Assembly: GCA_009377495.1 (NCBI GenBank)
Contig: WHTZ01000007.1
Span: 113,711-164,231 of the forward strand
From: Luteitalea sp.
GTDB lineage: Bacteria > Acidobacteriota > Vicinamibacteria > Vicinamibacterales > Vicinamibacteraceae
Length of the DNA stretch: 50,521 nucleotides
Direction of reading: 5' to 3'
This document shows positions 15,981-23,832 of this stretch, in pieces (within the stretch, counting starts at the first letter, position 1; the number at the start of each line of letters is the position of its first letter). The translations under genes were made by a program, and so were the position numbers. Under the pieces are notes generated by a model, which did no database searches, had not been told where the DNA came from, and was given only the letters and a program-made list of their open reading frames with translations.

Positions 15981-17279
15981 ATGAAACCCGAAACGAAGAC
16001 GGCACACTTCATCGTCTTGCTCGTGTCCGCTTCATTTGTAATCGCACTCGACGGCTGTTCGTCCGGGCACGTGCTCGTGGAGAAAATGGATCCGTCCGCG
16101 CAACAGCTCAACACTCAACCGATCCCCTACTCCTCGTTCTGGGAAGCCATGGAGAACCTGGACTTTGCCGCGGCCGATCGGCTCTTGCCGAGCGATGAGC
16201 AGCGAGCGTTCGCCGCCGCCCTGAGATCCGCGACGAACGGCGACATTTCCGGCGCGGAGATGACGCTTCAAGCACTGCATCGTCGGGCGCAGGATCCTCT
16301 CGCAAAGAAACATTCCTTCAACCTTCTTCAAGCCTTTCTCTTCTATGAATCAAAATGGGCGGACCTTCAGAATTTGGAGCACGATTCGGCTGTTGGGGGA
16401 ATCGAAGACCAAGAGTTGGCCGAGGCATACGGCAAAGCGCCAAAGGAAGTCTACTTCTTTCCGTCGGAACCGGTCGAGGTACCGATCGGGTTGAGCCGGA
16501 GCGGCTCGCCGATCATTCCCGTTGAGATCAACGGGCAGCCCAAGAATTTCTGGCTGGATACCGGTGCCAGCGTAAGCGTTGTCTCATCCGACGTTGCCAT
16601 CCAATGCAATGTGGAGCCGGCAGGCGCCCGTCAGGTACGGACTCAGACCGCAACCTCCAGGGAAGTCAGCAGCCGGCCTGCTGTTATCTCCGAGCTGAAA
16701 ATCGAAGGGATCCGGATTCACAATCATCCGGCAATCATCCTTCAAGAGGAGGATCTGGAGTTCAAAGTGCTCGGCTTTATCCGCGTCCTTAAGATTGATG
16801 GAATTGTCGGTTGGAATGCCATCCAGAACATGGATATCGAAGTGGACTACCGGAACAAGCGCGCCTCCTTTCGGCGTCCTGTCCGGGATCGAAGTGTTCA
16901 ACGAAATTTCTTTTGGATCGGCTATCCCGTGGTCACCACCCGATCGGAGAATGGGCGAAAACTCCGGTTCGGGATGGATACGGGGGCAAGGAACAGCAGT
17001 ATCCGGGAGAATATTCTTAGAAAGATCCCCGCCCCAAAAGTGAAAACTGAAAAGCGCAGGATGGGATCCGCGGGGGGTTGGGAAACAGCGAACGTGAAAG
17101 TGTTGCCAGAGCTGACAGTGGTTCTCTCGGGTTATCGCCTGCTGTTTGAGAATATCGCCACAAGCCCGTCCGATCTGGCGACTTTCGTCACGCTCGACGG
17201 CGTATTGGGAAACGACATTGCCGACAGGGCGAAGCTCAGGCTTGATATCACGAACGGCAGGTTCACTCTCATGAAATAG
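15981..17279 (+). CDS. Lipoprotein with two retropepsin-like aspartic protease lobes
   Basis: This 432-residue protein has a lipoprotein signal (FIVLLVSASFVIALDGC, lipobox LDGC) and an alpha-helical N-terminal region (about 30-160). It then has two aspartyl-protease half-domains. Lobe 1 has FWLDTGASVSVVS and later DGIVGWNAI. Lobe 2 has FGMDTGARNSSI and later DGVLGNDI. Each DTGA supplies one catalytic Asp, so the chain could form a pseudo-dimeric active site without homodimerising. The start has a perfect AGGAGGA Shine-Dalgarno 11 nt upstream. It probably acts in the periplasm or at the outer membrane; the substrate is unknown. Confidence 0.85.
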   Translation: MKPETKTAHFIVLLVSASFVIALDGCSSGHVLVEKMDPSAQQLNTQPIPYSSFWEAMENLDFAAADRLLPSDEQRAFAAALRSATNGDISGAEMTLQALHRRAQDPLAKKHSFNLLQAFLFYESKWADLQNLEHDSAVGGIEDQELAEAYGKAPKEVYFFPSEPVEVPIGLSRSGSPIIPVEINGQPKNFWLDTGASVSVVSSDVAIQCNVEPAGARQVRTQTATSREVSSRPAVISELKIEGIRIHNHPAIILQEEDLEFKVLGFIRVLKIDGIVGWNAIQNMDIEVDYRNKRASFRRPVRDRSVQRNFFWIGYPVVTTRSENGRKLRFGMDTGARNSSIRENILRKIPAPKVKTEKRRMGSAGGWETANVKVLPELTVVLSGYRLLFENIATSPSDLATFVTLDGVLGNDIADRAKLRLDITNGRFTLMK

Positions 17280-17317
17280 GGCAATGCACCACCGCGAGCG
17301 CAACTATTCGGTCGGCG

Positions 17318-17602
17318 AAAAGCTCCGCCTTCTGGAGGGATCCGCCCACGGCGCAGCAGGTGCTCGACACAGCGCTCGCCTTTTCCGTTATCAACCGTCA
17401 CTTCGACGTGGCGGACTTCCTCCTCGAACACGGCGCCGCTATCAACACCACCTGGAACTCCCATGAGCCGGCGAGCATCCTGCATCACCTGGTCTTTGAG
17501 GGCAACGACGACTCGATGCGATTGCTCATCGACCGTGGCATCGACATGACCATCAATGACTACCGCTGGAGGAGGCGGCGGCAGCGGGAACTGAAACGAT
17601 GA
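17318..17602 (+). pseudogene. Ankyrin-repeat protein fragment
   Basis: The frame contains two ankyrin repeats: TALAFSVINRHFDVADFLLE then HGAAINTT, and ILHHLVFEGNDDSMRLLIDR then GIDMTINDYRW. No start codon precedes the first repeat and the second repeat breaks into an Arg-rich tail (RRRRQRELKR), so both ends are missing. It is probably an internal piece of a longer ankyrin protein left by rearrangement next to the DUF433 segment. Confidence 0.6.
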
Positions 17603-18077
17603 GCACGCCCAGAGCTCTGGGCCGAGTACGTCCGTGAGCCGGCGAGAGCCCATGCGGCTCCGCAGCGGCTGCCGACCGATGACGTCGCAATGGCTGGCGG
17701 ACCCACCGCGGGACCCACCGCGGCGCTGGACAGCCAGTCCGGCGCTGGCTATGGTACAGGCATAGATAGACTATGCCTAGGGAAAACTGGACTTCCTCCA
17801 GGGACGGTATGCGTGCGCGGAGCGCCTCGGCGAAGGCGCGGTCCTCTGTCATGCGCGCGTCGATCTCCTGGCGGTGGTCGAAGTAGTAGGCCAACGCCGC
17901 GTACACGTCGGCGAGGGTGAGGTCGTACTCGGTAGCGATTTCATCCGCGCTCTTCCCGAGCCGTTCGTGCCAAATCGCGACGTCCTGCACGGTGATGCGA
18001 CGACCACGGATACGAGGCTTGCCGCCGGCGGTGTCCGGCGTTAGTTGGATGTGGTCGTCCAACGCTTTGCTCGACAT
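17553..18077 (-). CDS. DUF433 antitoxin, copy A, with chimeric C-terminus
   Basis: Residues 1-93 are a DUF433 domain (GGKPRIRGRRITVQDVAIWH, SADEIATEYDLTLADVYAAL), the small DNA-binding antitoxins that normally pair with DUF5615 PIN-like toxins. This part is nearly identical to copy B at 39166-39483. After about residue 93 similarity ends and the frame runs on for 80 residues through unrelated DNA, including the reverse strand of the ankyrin fragment. The natural C-terminus and the toxin gene are therefore missing. The start ATG at 18077 is the same as in copy B. Confidence 0.65.
   Translation of the reverse strand: MSSKALDDHIQLTPDTAGGKPRIRGRRITVQDVAIWHERLGKSADEIATEYDLTLADVYAALAYYFDHRQEIDARMTEDRAFAEALRARIPSLEEVQFSLGIVYLCLYHSQRRTGCPAPRWVPRWVRQPLRRHRSAAAAEPHGLSPAHGRTRPRALGVLIVSVPAAAASSSGSH
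17758..17778. repeat. Perfect inverted repeat
   Basis: AGGCATAG-ataga-CTATGCCT is an 8-bp perfect inverted repeat with a 5-nt loop. It lies just outside the homology edge of DUF433 segment copy A and may mark a rearrangement junction or act as a terminator-like hairpin. Confidence 0.35.
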
Positions 18078-18358
18078 AGGCCCATTCTAGCCCACCAGCG
18101 GCCTGCCGCCGATCGAGCTCCGTGATTGTAGTGTCGTCGGTCTCCAACTCGTCCGTGGTGAAAAGACTCGCAGCAGAGCTGCTTGCCCGGGGGCGCAGAT
18201 TCGCTCAGCCCCACGCCCGGAGTCACTTCGTCGCTTCCGATCGGGCATTGGCTCTGAAATCGGGCCGCGACCGATGCGTCGATCCCTCAGTAGCCAGCAA
18301 AGCATTTAAACTGAAGGCTTTATGAGGCTAGCGTGCCGGTGCAATGCTGATTGCTGCT
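17797..18358. repeat. Segmental duplication, copy A (DUF433 unit)
   Basis: About 560 bp here match 39203-39761 in the same orientation at roughly 90% identity by eye, covering most of the DUF433 gene and about 280 bp upstream of it (including aggcttt-atgaggcta near 18316-18330). Divergence is abrupt at both ends. This copy ends about 100 bp left of the leftmost tRNA-Ser 3'-end repeat. Confidence 0.8.
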
Positions 18359-18460
18359 AAGTTGCTGAAACACAGCATGTTAGTGCCGGAGTGGGTTCTG
18401 ACCCCACCCACGTGGCTTGCAGAGTAGGAAGTAAGTCCTTGATTTACAGTTATTTAAGGC
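18359..18460. repeat. Leader element preceding att copy 1
   Basis: This 102-bp stretch resembles 28053-28155. Shared pieces are taagttgctgaaaca, ccggagtgggttc, a ccacccacgtggc motif, and an AT-rich end (ttacagttattt) abutting the tRNA-Ser repeat. No gene is present. It is probably one side of an attachment region. Confidence 0.6.
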
Positions 18461-18481
18461 TGGCGGAGAGGGTGGGATTCG
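18461..18481 (-). repeat. tRNA-Ser 3'-end repeat (att-like), copy 1
   Basis: These 21 bp are identical to the terminal 21 bp of tRNA-Ser (CCA, acceptor strand and half of the T-arm) on the minus strand at 42181. The following module has the palindrome TCTGTAAGTTACAGA at 18504-18518, 43 bp from the repeat start. This is the leftmost copy and the probable left edge of the array. Confidence 0.85.
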
Positions 18482-18503
18482 AAGCCCGCCAGCGCCTTTA
18501 GAA

Positions 18504-18518
18504 TCTGTAAGTTACAGA
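18504..18518. repeat. 15-bp palindrome of att module, copy 1
   Basis: TCTGTAA-g-TTACAGA lies at the same 43-bp offset from the tRNA repeat as in copies at 25959 and 28296. The downstream sequence has weak gccgt/ttgcc repeats up to about 18580, aligned with the other modules but more diverged. Confidence 0.7.
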
Positions 18519-18624
18519 AACCACGTTGCCGTCGTTGCCAGAAATACCGCCGTTGCCGTCGCGCATTGCCCGCCATTGCCCGCTGACCTCCGGCCGATCC
18601 GGTTCCGTCGATCGCCGCCGCTTG

Positions 18625-18831
18625 CCCGTCTTCGCCTCGAGCGCGTGCACCATCGCCGGCGGCCGCGTATTCGTCGGCTCCAACGACGGCCGCGTCTACC
18701 GGCTCGATCTCGCCAGCGGCAAGAAAGTCTGGGAATACGAAGCCGCCTCGCCCGTGACGTCCTCCCCGGCCGTCGCCAAGGGCAAGGTCGTCGTCGCCAC
18801 GGCCGACGGCCAGGTCATCTGCTTCGGATAA
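18625..18831 (+). pseudogene. PQQ-like beta-propeller protein, C-terminal fragment
   Basis: The frame reads GRVFVGSNDGRVYRLDLASG, KKVWEYEAASPVTSSPAVAK and GKVVVATADGQVICFG before the stop. These are two blades of a PQQ/BamB-type beta-propeller with the typical ending. Everything upstream is missing; homology begins just beyond the att module at 18461-18580. The gene was probably cut when this element inserted or when a deletion followed. Confidence 0.65.
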
Positions 18832-18886
18832 CGCCACACGCCAACAGTTGACAGCCTCTCCCCAAAAGGAGGAAACTTCCCACGTC

Positions 18887-18901
18887 CATAGTTCGTCTAT
18901 G
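18887..18901. promoter_or_regulatory. Inverted repeat upstream of second padR gene
   Basis: CATAG-ttcgt-CTATG lies 14 bp upstream of the PadR start and could be its operator. A TTGACA hexamer occurs at 18848-18853, but no matching -10 box is clear. Weak evidence. Confidence 0.3.
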
Positions 18902-18914
18902 CAAAGAGGCGCTG

Positions 18915-19259
18915 ATGAAAGACGCTAAGACGAAGCGCAAGAACGAGCTGCTTCCGGGCACGCTCGAGATGTTGATTCTGAAGACGCTGTCGATCGAGTC
19001 GATGCACGGCTACGGCATCGCGCAGCACATCCAGATGCTGTCGGCGGACGTGCTGACGATCGAAGAGGGATCGCTGTATCCGGCGCTGCAGCGGATGCGC
19101 GTCAAGGGATGGGTGTTGGCCGAGTGGAAGATTTCGGCGCACAACCGGCGAGCGCGCTTCTACACGCTCACGACGGCCGGGAAGACGCAGCTCGGCGTCG
19201 AGGAATCGCGATTCTCCCAGATGTTCGGCGCGATCATGCGCGTGATTAAGACGACGTAG
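18915..19259 (+). CDS. PadR family transcriptional regulator
   Basis: This 114-residue protein has the PadR core: LLPGTLEMLILKTLSIESMH, GYGIAQHIQM, EEGSLYPALQRMRVKGWV and RRARFYTLTTAGKTQL. It is a second member of the same subfamily as the protein at 698 and again precedes an ADOP permease, by 24 bp. It is probably the local repressor of that permease. The ATG at 18915 follows a GAGGCGCT leader. Confidence 0.92.
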   Translation: MKDAKTKRKNELLPGTLEMLILKTLSIESMHGYGIAQHIQMLSADVLTIEEGSLYPALQRMRVKGWVLAEWKISAHNRRARFYTLTTAGKTQLGVEESRFSQMFGAIMRVIKTT

Positions 19260-19283
19260 TGTCCTGACGCTCAGGAGGGTGCC

Positions 19284-21989
19284 GTGGGTTCTGTGCTCCG
19301 ACGTCTGCTGTTCTTCTTCCAGCGGAATCAGTTCGATCGGGATCTGGAAGACGAGCTGCGCCTTCACGAGGAGATGAAGGCGCACGCCCTCGCCGACGCG
19401 GATGGCATGAGCGGCGACGAGGCGCGGGCGGCCGCGCGGCGGCGGATTGGCAATCCGCTGCGGCTGCGCGAACAGTCGCGCGAACCGTGGATCTTCGCGA
19501 CGGTCGAAACGTTCGCGCAGGACGTGCGTCACGCGCTGCGATCGATGCGGCGCGATCCGGCGTTCACCTTCACCGCCCTCGCCACGCTCGCGCTCGGCAT
19601 CGGCCTCAACACCGCGATTTTCTCCGTCGCCTACGGCGTGCTGTGGCGGCCGCTGCCATATCCCAATCCCGATCGCCTCGTCATCGTCTCGTCAGCGCAG
19701 CAGACCGGGACGGGCGTCAGGACGTTCTCGACCTGGCCGCCCGTGACGTACGAGGGGCTGCGCCCGCGCGTCACCACGCTCGATCATCTCGCGGCCTATA
19801 CCTCCATCGACGCGCAGTTCACCGGACGCGGCGAGCCCCTGCAGGTGCCCGCGCTCGACGTGAGTCCGAATTTCTTCGCCACGCTGGGCGTCAATCCCGC
19901 GCGCGGCCGCGCGTTCCTCACCGGCGCGGCGGCGGCCGACGACGATCGCGCCGCGATCGTCAGCGATCGGTTGTGGCGCACGTCGCTCCAGGCCGATCCG
20001 GCGATCGTCGGACAGTCCATCACCATCGACGGCGTCCCCCGTACCGTCGTCGGCGTGCTGCCGCCGGACTTCACCTTCAGGCTGGTGATCCCCCGGCTCG
20101 GCGCCCTGCCGGAGGCGGACATCTTTCTGCCCAATCGCTGGTCCGGCGATACCGGCAGTAACGCGTCTCTCTTCCTGCTGGGCCGCTTGAAGCCAGGCGT
20201 GACGCAGGAACGCGCGGAAGCGGAATTGACGGCACTGGTGAACGACCCGTCGATCGCGCCCACCGGCGCACTCACGATGGCCGGCAGATTCTCGTCGAAC
20301 GCCCGCACGCTCGCGCGCGCGGGCGGCTTGCAGGAGCACGGCACGGAGTCGGCGCGTCCGCTGCTGCTGATCGTGCTCGGGGCGGTCTCGTTCGTGCTCC
20401 TGATCGCCTGCGTCAACGTCGCGAACCTGCAGATGGCGCGCCTCACCGCGCGCCGCGGCGAACTGTCCGTCCGCATGGCTCTCGGCGCAGGACGCCGGCG
20501 CATCGTGCGTCAGTTGCTGACGGAAGCGGTCGTGTTGTCGCTGCTGGGCGCGTCGCTGGGCGTGCTGCTCGCGTGGCTCGCGATCGGCGCCACCCTGCCG
20601 CTCGTGCCGCAATCCCTGCTCCCAGGCGTTGGTGGCTTCGTGATCGACGGCCGCGTGATGGTGTTCTGCCTCGGCTTGACGCTCGTCTCGACGCTGCTGA
20701 TCGGGCTCGTGCCGGCGCTGCGCGTCAGCGGGGCCGCGTTTGGCGAAGGCCTCGCGCTGCACGCCGGCGCCGCGCGCACGACGGGCGACCGTCAGGGCGA
20801 GCGGCTGCGGACGCTCCTGGTCGCCGGCCAGATCGCGATGACGCTCGTCCTGCTGATCGGCGCGGGCCTGCTGATCCACAGCTTCGTGCGTCTCACGTCG
20901 GTGCCAACCGGCTTCGAATCGAGCGGGCGCGAAGGCGTCGTGCAGACCGTCAAGGTGACGTTGCCCGAACGCCTCTACGACGGGCCCGACCGCATCCATG
21001 CGTTCGCGCGGGACGTGCTCGATCGCATCCGGTCCCTGCCGGGCGTGACGTCCGCGAGCCTGATCAACTCAGCGCCGTTCCAAATGATGTTCATCCAAGG
21101 CAACTTCGAGATCGAGGGTCAGCCGGAGCCGACGCTCATGGCCGGCACGCCAAAGATCGACGCGGGCTATTTCAGCACCATGGGGATTCCGGTGCTGGCG
21201 GGGCGCGAGTTCACCGCACAGGACACCGCGGCAGCGCCGAAAGTCGCGATCCTCAGCGAACGCATCGTGCGCGAATGCTTCCCGGGCGGGCCGCGCGAGG
21301 CGCTCGGCCGGCGCGTGCGCGTGAGCGTGATCGATCGTGGCGACTGGCTGACGGTGGTGGGGGTCGTCGCGGACATCCGTCAGAGGAGTCTCGCTCAGGA
21401 CGTGCAGCCCATGATCTACGCGCCGTTTCAGCAGGATCGCAGCGGGTTCCTGCGGTTCGTGTCGTTCGTCGCGCGCACGGCCACGCCCGCCAGCGTGGTC
21501 GAAGGTGTCCGCGCGGAAATTCGCCGCGTCGCGCCCGACCTGCCGATCGAGAGCGCGGTGACCATGGACGAAGCGGTGGCGGCGTCGGTGGCGCAGCCGC
21601 GTTTCCAGATGGTGCTGCTGGCGCTGTTCGCGGTGAGCGCGACGCTGATCGCGACGTGCGGCCTGTACGGATTGATGGCCTACGCCGTGACGCAGCGCCG
21701 CCGCGAGATCGGCGTGCGCATGGCGCTCGGCGCCCAACGCCGCGACGTGCTCCGCCTCGTGCTCACGCGCGCGCTCCGCATCGTCGTCGCCGGCCTGATC
21801 GTCGGCCTCGCCGGCGCCGCCGGCGTGACTCGCGTGCTGCAGACGTTCCTGTTCGGGGTGACGCCGACCGATCCGATCGTGTTCACGATCGTCACGCTGC
21901 TGCTGATGGCGGTGGGACTGATGGCGGCATGGCTGCCCGCGCGCCGCGCGACACGGATCGACCCGTGCGCCGCGCTGCGCGCGGAATAG
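19284..21989 (+). CDS. ADOP-type ABC transporter permease (MacB/FtsX family)
   Basis: This complete 901-residue protein begins at GTG with AGGAGG 6 nt upstream. It has an N-terminal helical region (RDLEDELRLHEEMKAHALAD), a first MacB-like periplasmic module after TFTALATLALGIGLNTAIF, an FtsX domain (LLIACVNVANLQMARLTARR and GELSVRMALGAGRRRIVRQL), a second periplasmic module (GYFSTMGIPVLAGREF), and a second FtsX domain ending YAVTQRRREIGVRMALGAQR and RRATRIDPCAALRAE. The duplicated FtsX layout is the ADOP hallmark. These proteins lack an adjacent ATPase and are regulated by a PadR partner. It lies inside the att-bounded region, so it is either cargo or trapped chromosome. Confidence 0.93.
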   Translation: MGSVLRRLLFFFQRNQFDRDLEDELRLHEEMKAHALADADGMSGDEARAAARRRIGNPLRLREQSREPWIFATVETFAQDVRHALRSMRRDPAFTFTALATLALGIGLNTAIFSVAYGVLWRPLPYPNPDRLVIVSSAQQTGTGVRTFSTWPPVTYEGLRPRVTTLDHLAAYTSIDAQFTGRGEPLQVPALDVSPNFFATLGVNPARGRAFLTGAAAADDDRAAIVSDRLWRTSLQADPAIVGQSITIDGVPRTVVGVLPPDFTFRLVIPRLGALPEADIFLPNRWSGDTGSNASLFLLGRLKPGVTQERAEAELTALVNDPSIAPTGALTMAGRFSSNARTLARAGGLQEHGTESARPLLLIVLGAVSFVLLIACVNVANLQMARLTARRGELSVRMALGAGRRRIVRQLLTEAVVLSLLGASLGVLLAWLAIGATLPLVPQSLLPGVGGFVIDGRVMVFCLGLTLVSTLLIGLVPALRVSGAAFGEGLALHAGAARTTGDRQGERLRTLLVAGQIAMTLVLLIGAGLLIHSFVRLTSVPTGFESSGREGVVQTVKVTLPERLYDGPDRIHAFARDVLDRIRSLPGVTSASLINSAPFQMMFIQGNFEIEGQPEPTLMAGTPKIDAGYFSTMGIPVLAGREFTAQDTAAAPKVAILSERIVRECFPGGPREALGRRVRVSVIDRGDWLTVVGVVADIRQRSLAQDVQPMIYAPFQQDRSGFLRFVSFVARTATPASVVEGVRAEIRRVAPDLPIESAVTMDEAVAASVAQPRFQMVLLALFAVSATLIATCGLYGLMAYAVTQRRREIGVRMALGAQRRDVLRLVLTRALRIVVAGLIVGLAGAAGVTRVLQTFLFGVTPTDPIVFTIVTLLLMAVGLMAAWLPARRATRIDPCAALRAE

Positions 21990-22009
21990 CCGTCAACGGA
22001 AGTGCCCCA

Positions 22010-22382
22010 TCAGTGATGGGCGTGTGATTCGTCTTGCGGCACGTCGGGGTCGGCAACCCACGCCGCGAGGCGTTCGCGCGTCCAGTGATGCGCGTCGTTC
22101 AAATGCACGATCAGCGCGCCCAGCGGCAGCTTCTTCTTGCTGCATTCGGGACAGGTGCGCACCACGCCTTCGAGGCATTCGAACAGCGATCGAGCCGCTG
22201 CGGGCGGACGCCGTCGGCCGTGTCGGGCAGACGGTAGATGCCCTCGTAGGCCGCGCCGAGCGCGCAGGAGCTGTTGCGGCCGCGCGGTAGTAGTCGCCGA
22301 ACGCCTGGTCGGTGCGCCGCTTCGAGCCCTCCAGGATCGCGCCGGCCAGCTCACGTTCGTCTTCTCTCAGGTCGTGCACCAT
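22010..22382 (-). pseudogene. Zinc-ribbon small protein, two frameshifts
   Basis: Three frames must be joined: MVHDLREDERELAGAILEGS then DQAFGDYYR; NSSCALGAAYEGIYRLPDTA; and LFECLEGVVRTCPECSKKK then HLNDAHHWTRERLAAWV. The CPEC..HLND.H.WTRE..A.W pattern is a known small-protein family of unknown function. The two indels (near 22285 and 22200) disrupt it here. It lies convergent to the ADOP gene. Confidence 0.55.
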
Positions 22383-22412
22383 GGGACCACCCTCCTCCGC
22401 GCCGTCGTCCAA

Positions 22413-22845
22413 CCGGACACGGACGCGCGGATCCTTCCAGGACCACTGAGTGCGAGACCGCCATTATCCACCCGGAAAGCAGGCGCGCGCCAGCGGCTTG
22501 TCACAATTCTGCGTCGATACCTGCAATTTCATAGCCGACGCCGGAGCGCGGGCGCATCGTATAACCGCGGCGACACACGGTCTGATTCGCCCCGCCTGCC
22601 GCTCAGTAGCTGAACGCCATTTCGCGACGAAGTACAACAGCGCGATCGAATGCTTTCGTGAAATCCCGAACTTGATTGACCGAAGACGTTTGGAGGTTTG
22701 GGGGGTATTGCGAGGGAAGGCCGAACCGAACCAGTCAGTCAGGTCTGAACGAAACCGCGAAGGGAGCGTGCGCTCGGCCCTTCTCCTTCACCGGCAGCCG
22801 CAGCATCCCGAGTCGGGAGTCTTCTCGAGCGACGCCAATCAGATG
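22413..22845. other. No recognisable gene
   Basis: About 430 bp lie between the zinc-ribbon remnant and the ParA remnant. Frames on both strands lack family motifs and no strong promoter or hairpin was noticed. Confidence 0.4.
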
Positions 22846-23432
22846 ACCGGTCCGAGTGCTTGTCCGGCTAGCCGGATACGCGGCTAGCCAAGACGACGAG
22901 CGCGGTCCATGTCGCCGCGCACTTCAGCCGCTCAGGTCCGACGCTACTTGTAGACGCCGACTCAAACCGCTCCGCTCTCGTGTGGGCAAGGCAGTCCCGA
23001 CTCCCATTCACCGTAGTCGACGAGCGGCAGGCCGCCCGCGCCGTTCGCGACCTACAACCTCACCACACAGTGATCGACACAGCCGCACGCCCGGACCCCG
23101 ACGTCATCGAGACGCTCGCCCGAGGCTGCGACTTCCTGATCGTTCCGACCACACCCGATGCCCGATCCATCGCCGCGCGGGTCACAATCACTGAGGCGAT
23201 ACAAAGACTCGGCGCCCATCAATGGCGTGTACTCCTCACGATGGTTCCGCCGCCGCCTAACGCTGATGGCAACACCGCGCGTCAGGAACTGGTCAATGCC
23301 GGCCTTCCGCTTTTTCGCACGGCCATCTCGCGAACCGTGGCGTTCTCCCGCGCGGCTCTGAAGGGCGTACTTGTTGACGACCTGCCGCCCCGCCTCGGAG
23401 CCAGGGCCGCCGCTCAGGAAATACCCGTGTGA
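22846..23432 (+). pseudogene. ParA-like partition ATPase with damaged Walker A
   Basis: From about 22890 the frame reads KTTSAVHVAAHFSRSGPTLL, VDADSNRSALVWA, HHTVIDTAARPDPDVIETLA and CDFLIVPTTPDARS. These are the ParA/Soj motifs after the signature lysine, including the VDAD and IDTAA segments. The start of the P-loop should read LAGYKGGVAKTT; LAGY is present in one frame (about 22868), but the KGG part is lost and the frame changes before AKTT. The ATPase is therefore inactive or very recently broken. Its stop overlaps the start of the RHH gene (TGATG), the usual parAB-like coupling. Confidence 0.65.
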
Positions 23433-23803
23433 TGGAGACCAAGTCCACAACCGCTAACGACCTGAACGCTCTCCTGAGAACGCTACGACCCGTTCCGGAA
23501 GCAACCGGTTTCCCCAACCCAACGATCCCTGCGGAACAACACCACGCGACTCCCAGCGAGGCTCCCAGCGATCCGCTCGCTCATGCATCTGTCGGCGCTG
23601 TTGATTTGGTCGCCGCCCCAGCGCGAAAGCTCGGTAAGAGAAGCGACCCTGCATACCGGTTGACAGGTATCTACCTCCCGCGCGCGCTCGCGGACGACGT
23701 CAAGCGACGACTTGTCGGATCCGACCTCGATCTTAGCGATCTCGTCACCGACCTTCTCCGCACGTGGCTTACCCCATCGCAACAGCCACCAGGCCCGCGA
23801 TAG
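23432..23803 (+). CDS. Ribbon-helix-helix protein downstream of parA
   Basis: This 123-residue protein has a disordered Pro/Ala-rich N-terminal region and a C-terminal segment YRLTGIYLPRALADDVKRRL then DLDLSDLVTDLLRTWLT. That pattern fits a ribbon-helix-helix DNA-binding domain (beta-strand, helix, helix). Coupled to a parA gene, it resembles the small centromere-binding partner of plasmid or island partition modules. It ends 30 bp before the convergent recombinase stop. With ParA damaged, it may retain only a repressor role. Confidence 0.65.
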   Translation: METKSTTANDLNALLRTLRPVPEATGFPNPTIPAEQHHATPSEAPSDPLAHASVGAVDLVAAPARKLGKRSDPAYRLTGIYLPRALADDVKRRLVGSDLDLSDLVTDLLRTWLTPSQQPPGPR

Positions 23804-23832
23804 AAGATCCCAACCCGTCTACTCGTTGGCAT

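Noticed and set aside
18454..18837. Short minus-strand proteins over the att modules (several similar ones ending in GFESHPLRQ)
   Set aside because: These similar peptides arise because the att modules and the tRNA 3' end are repeated DNA; the frame is not conserved at every copy and they have no start signals.
19692..20999. 435-codon minus-strand frame and a long alternative plus frame inside the ADOP gene
   Set aside because: Shadow frames of the permease; the composition (Arg/Ala/Gln or Arg/Pro) is typical of wrong-frame high-GC translation.
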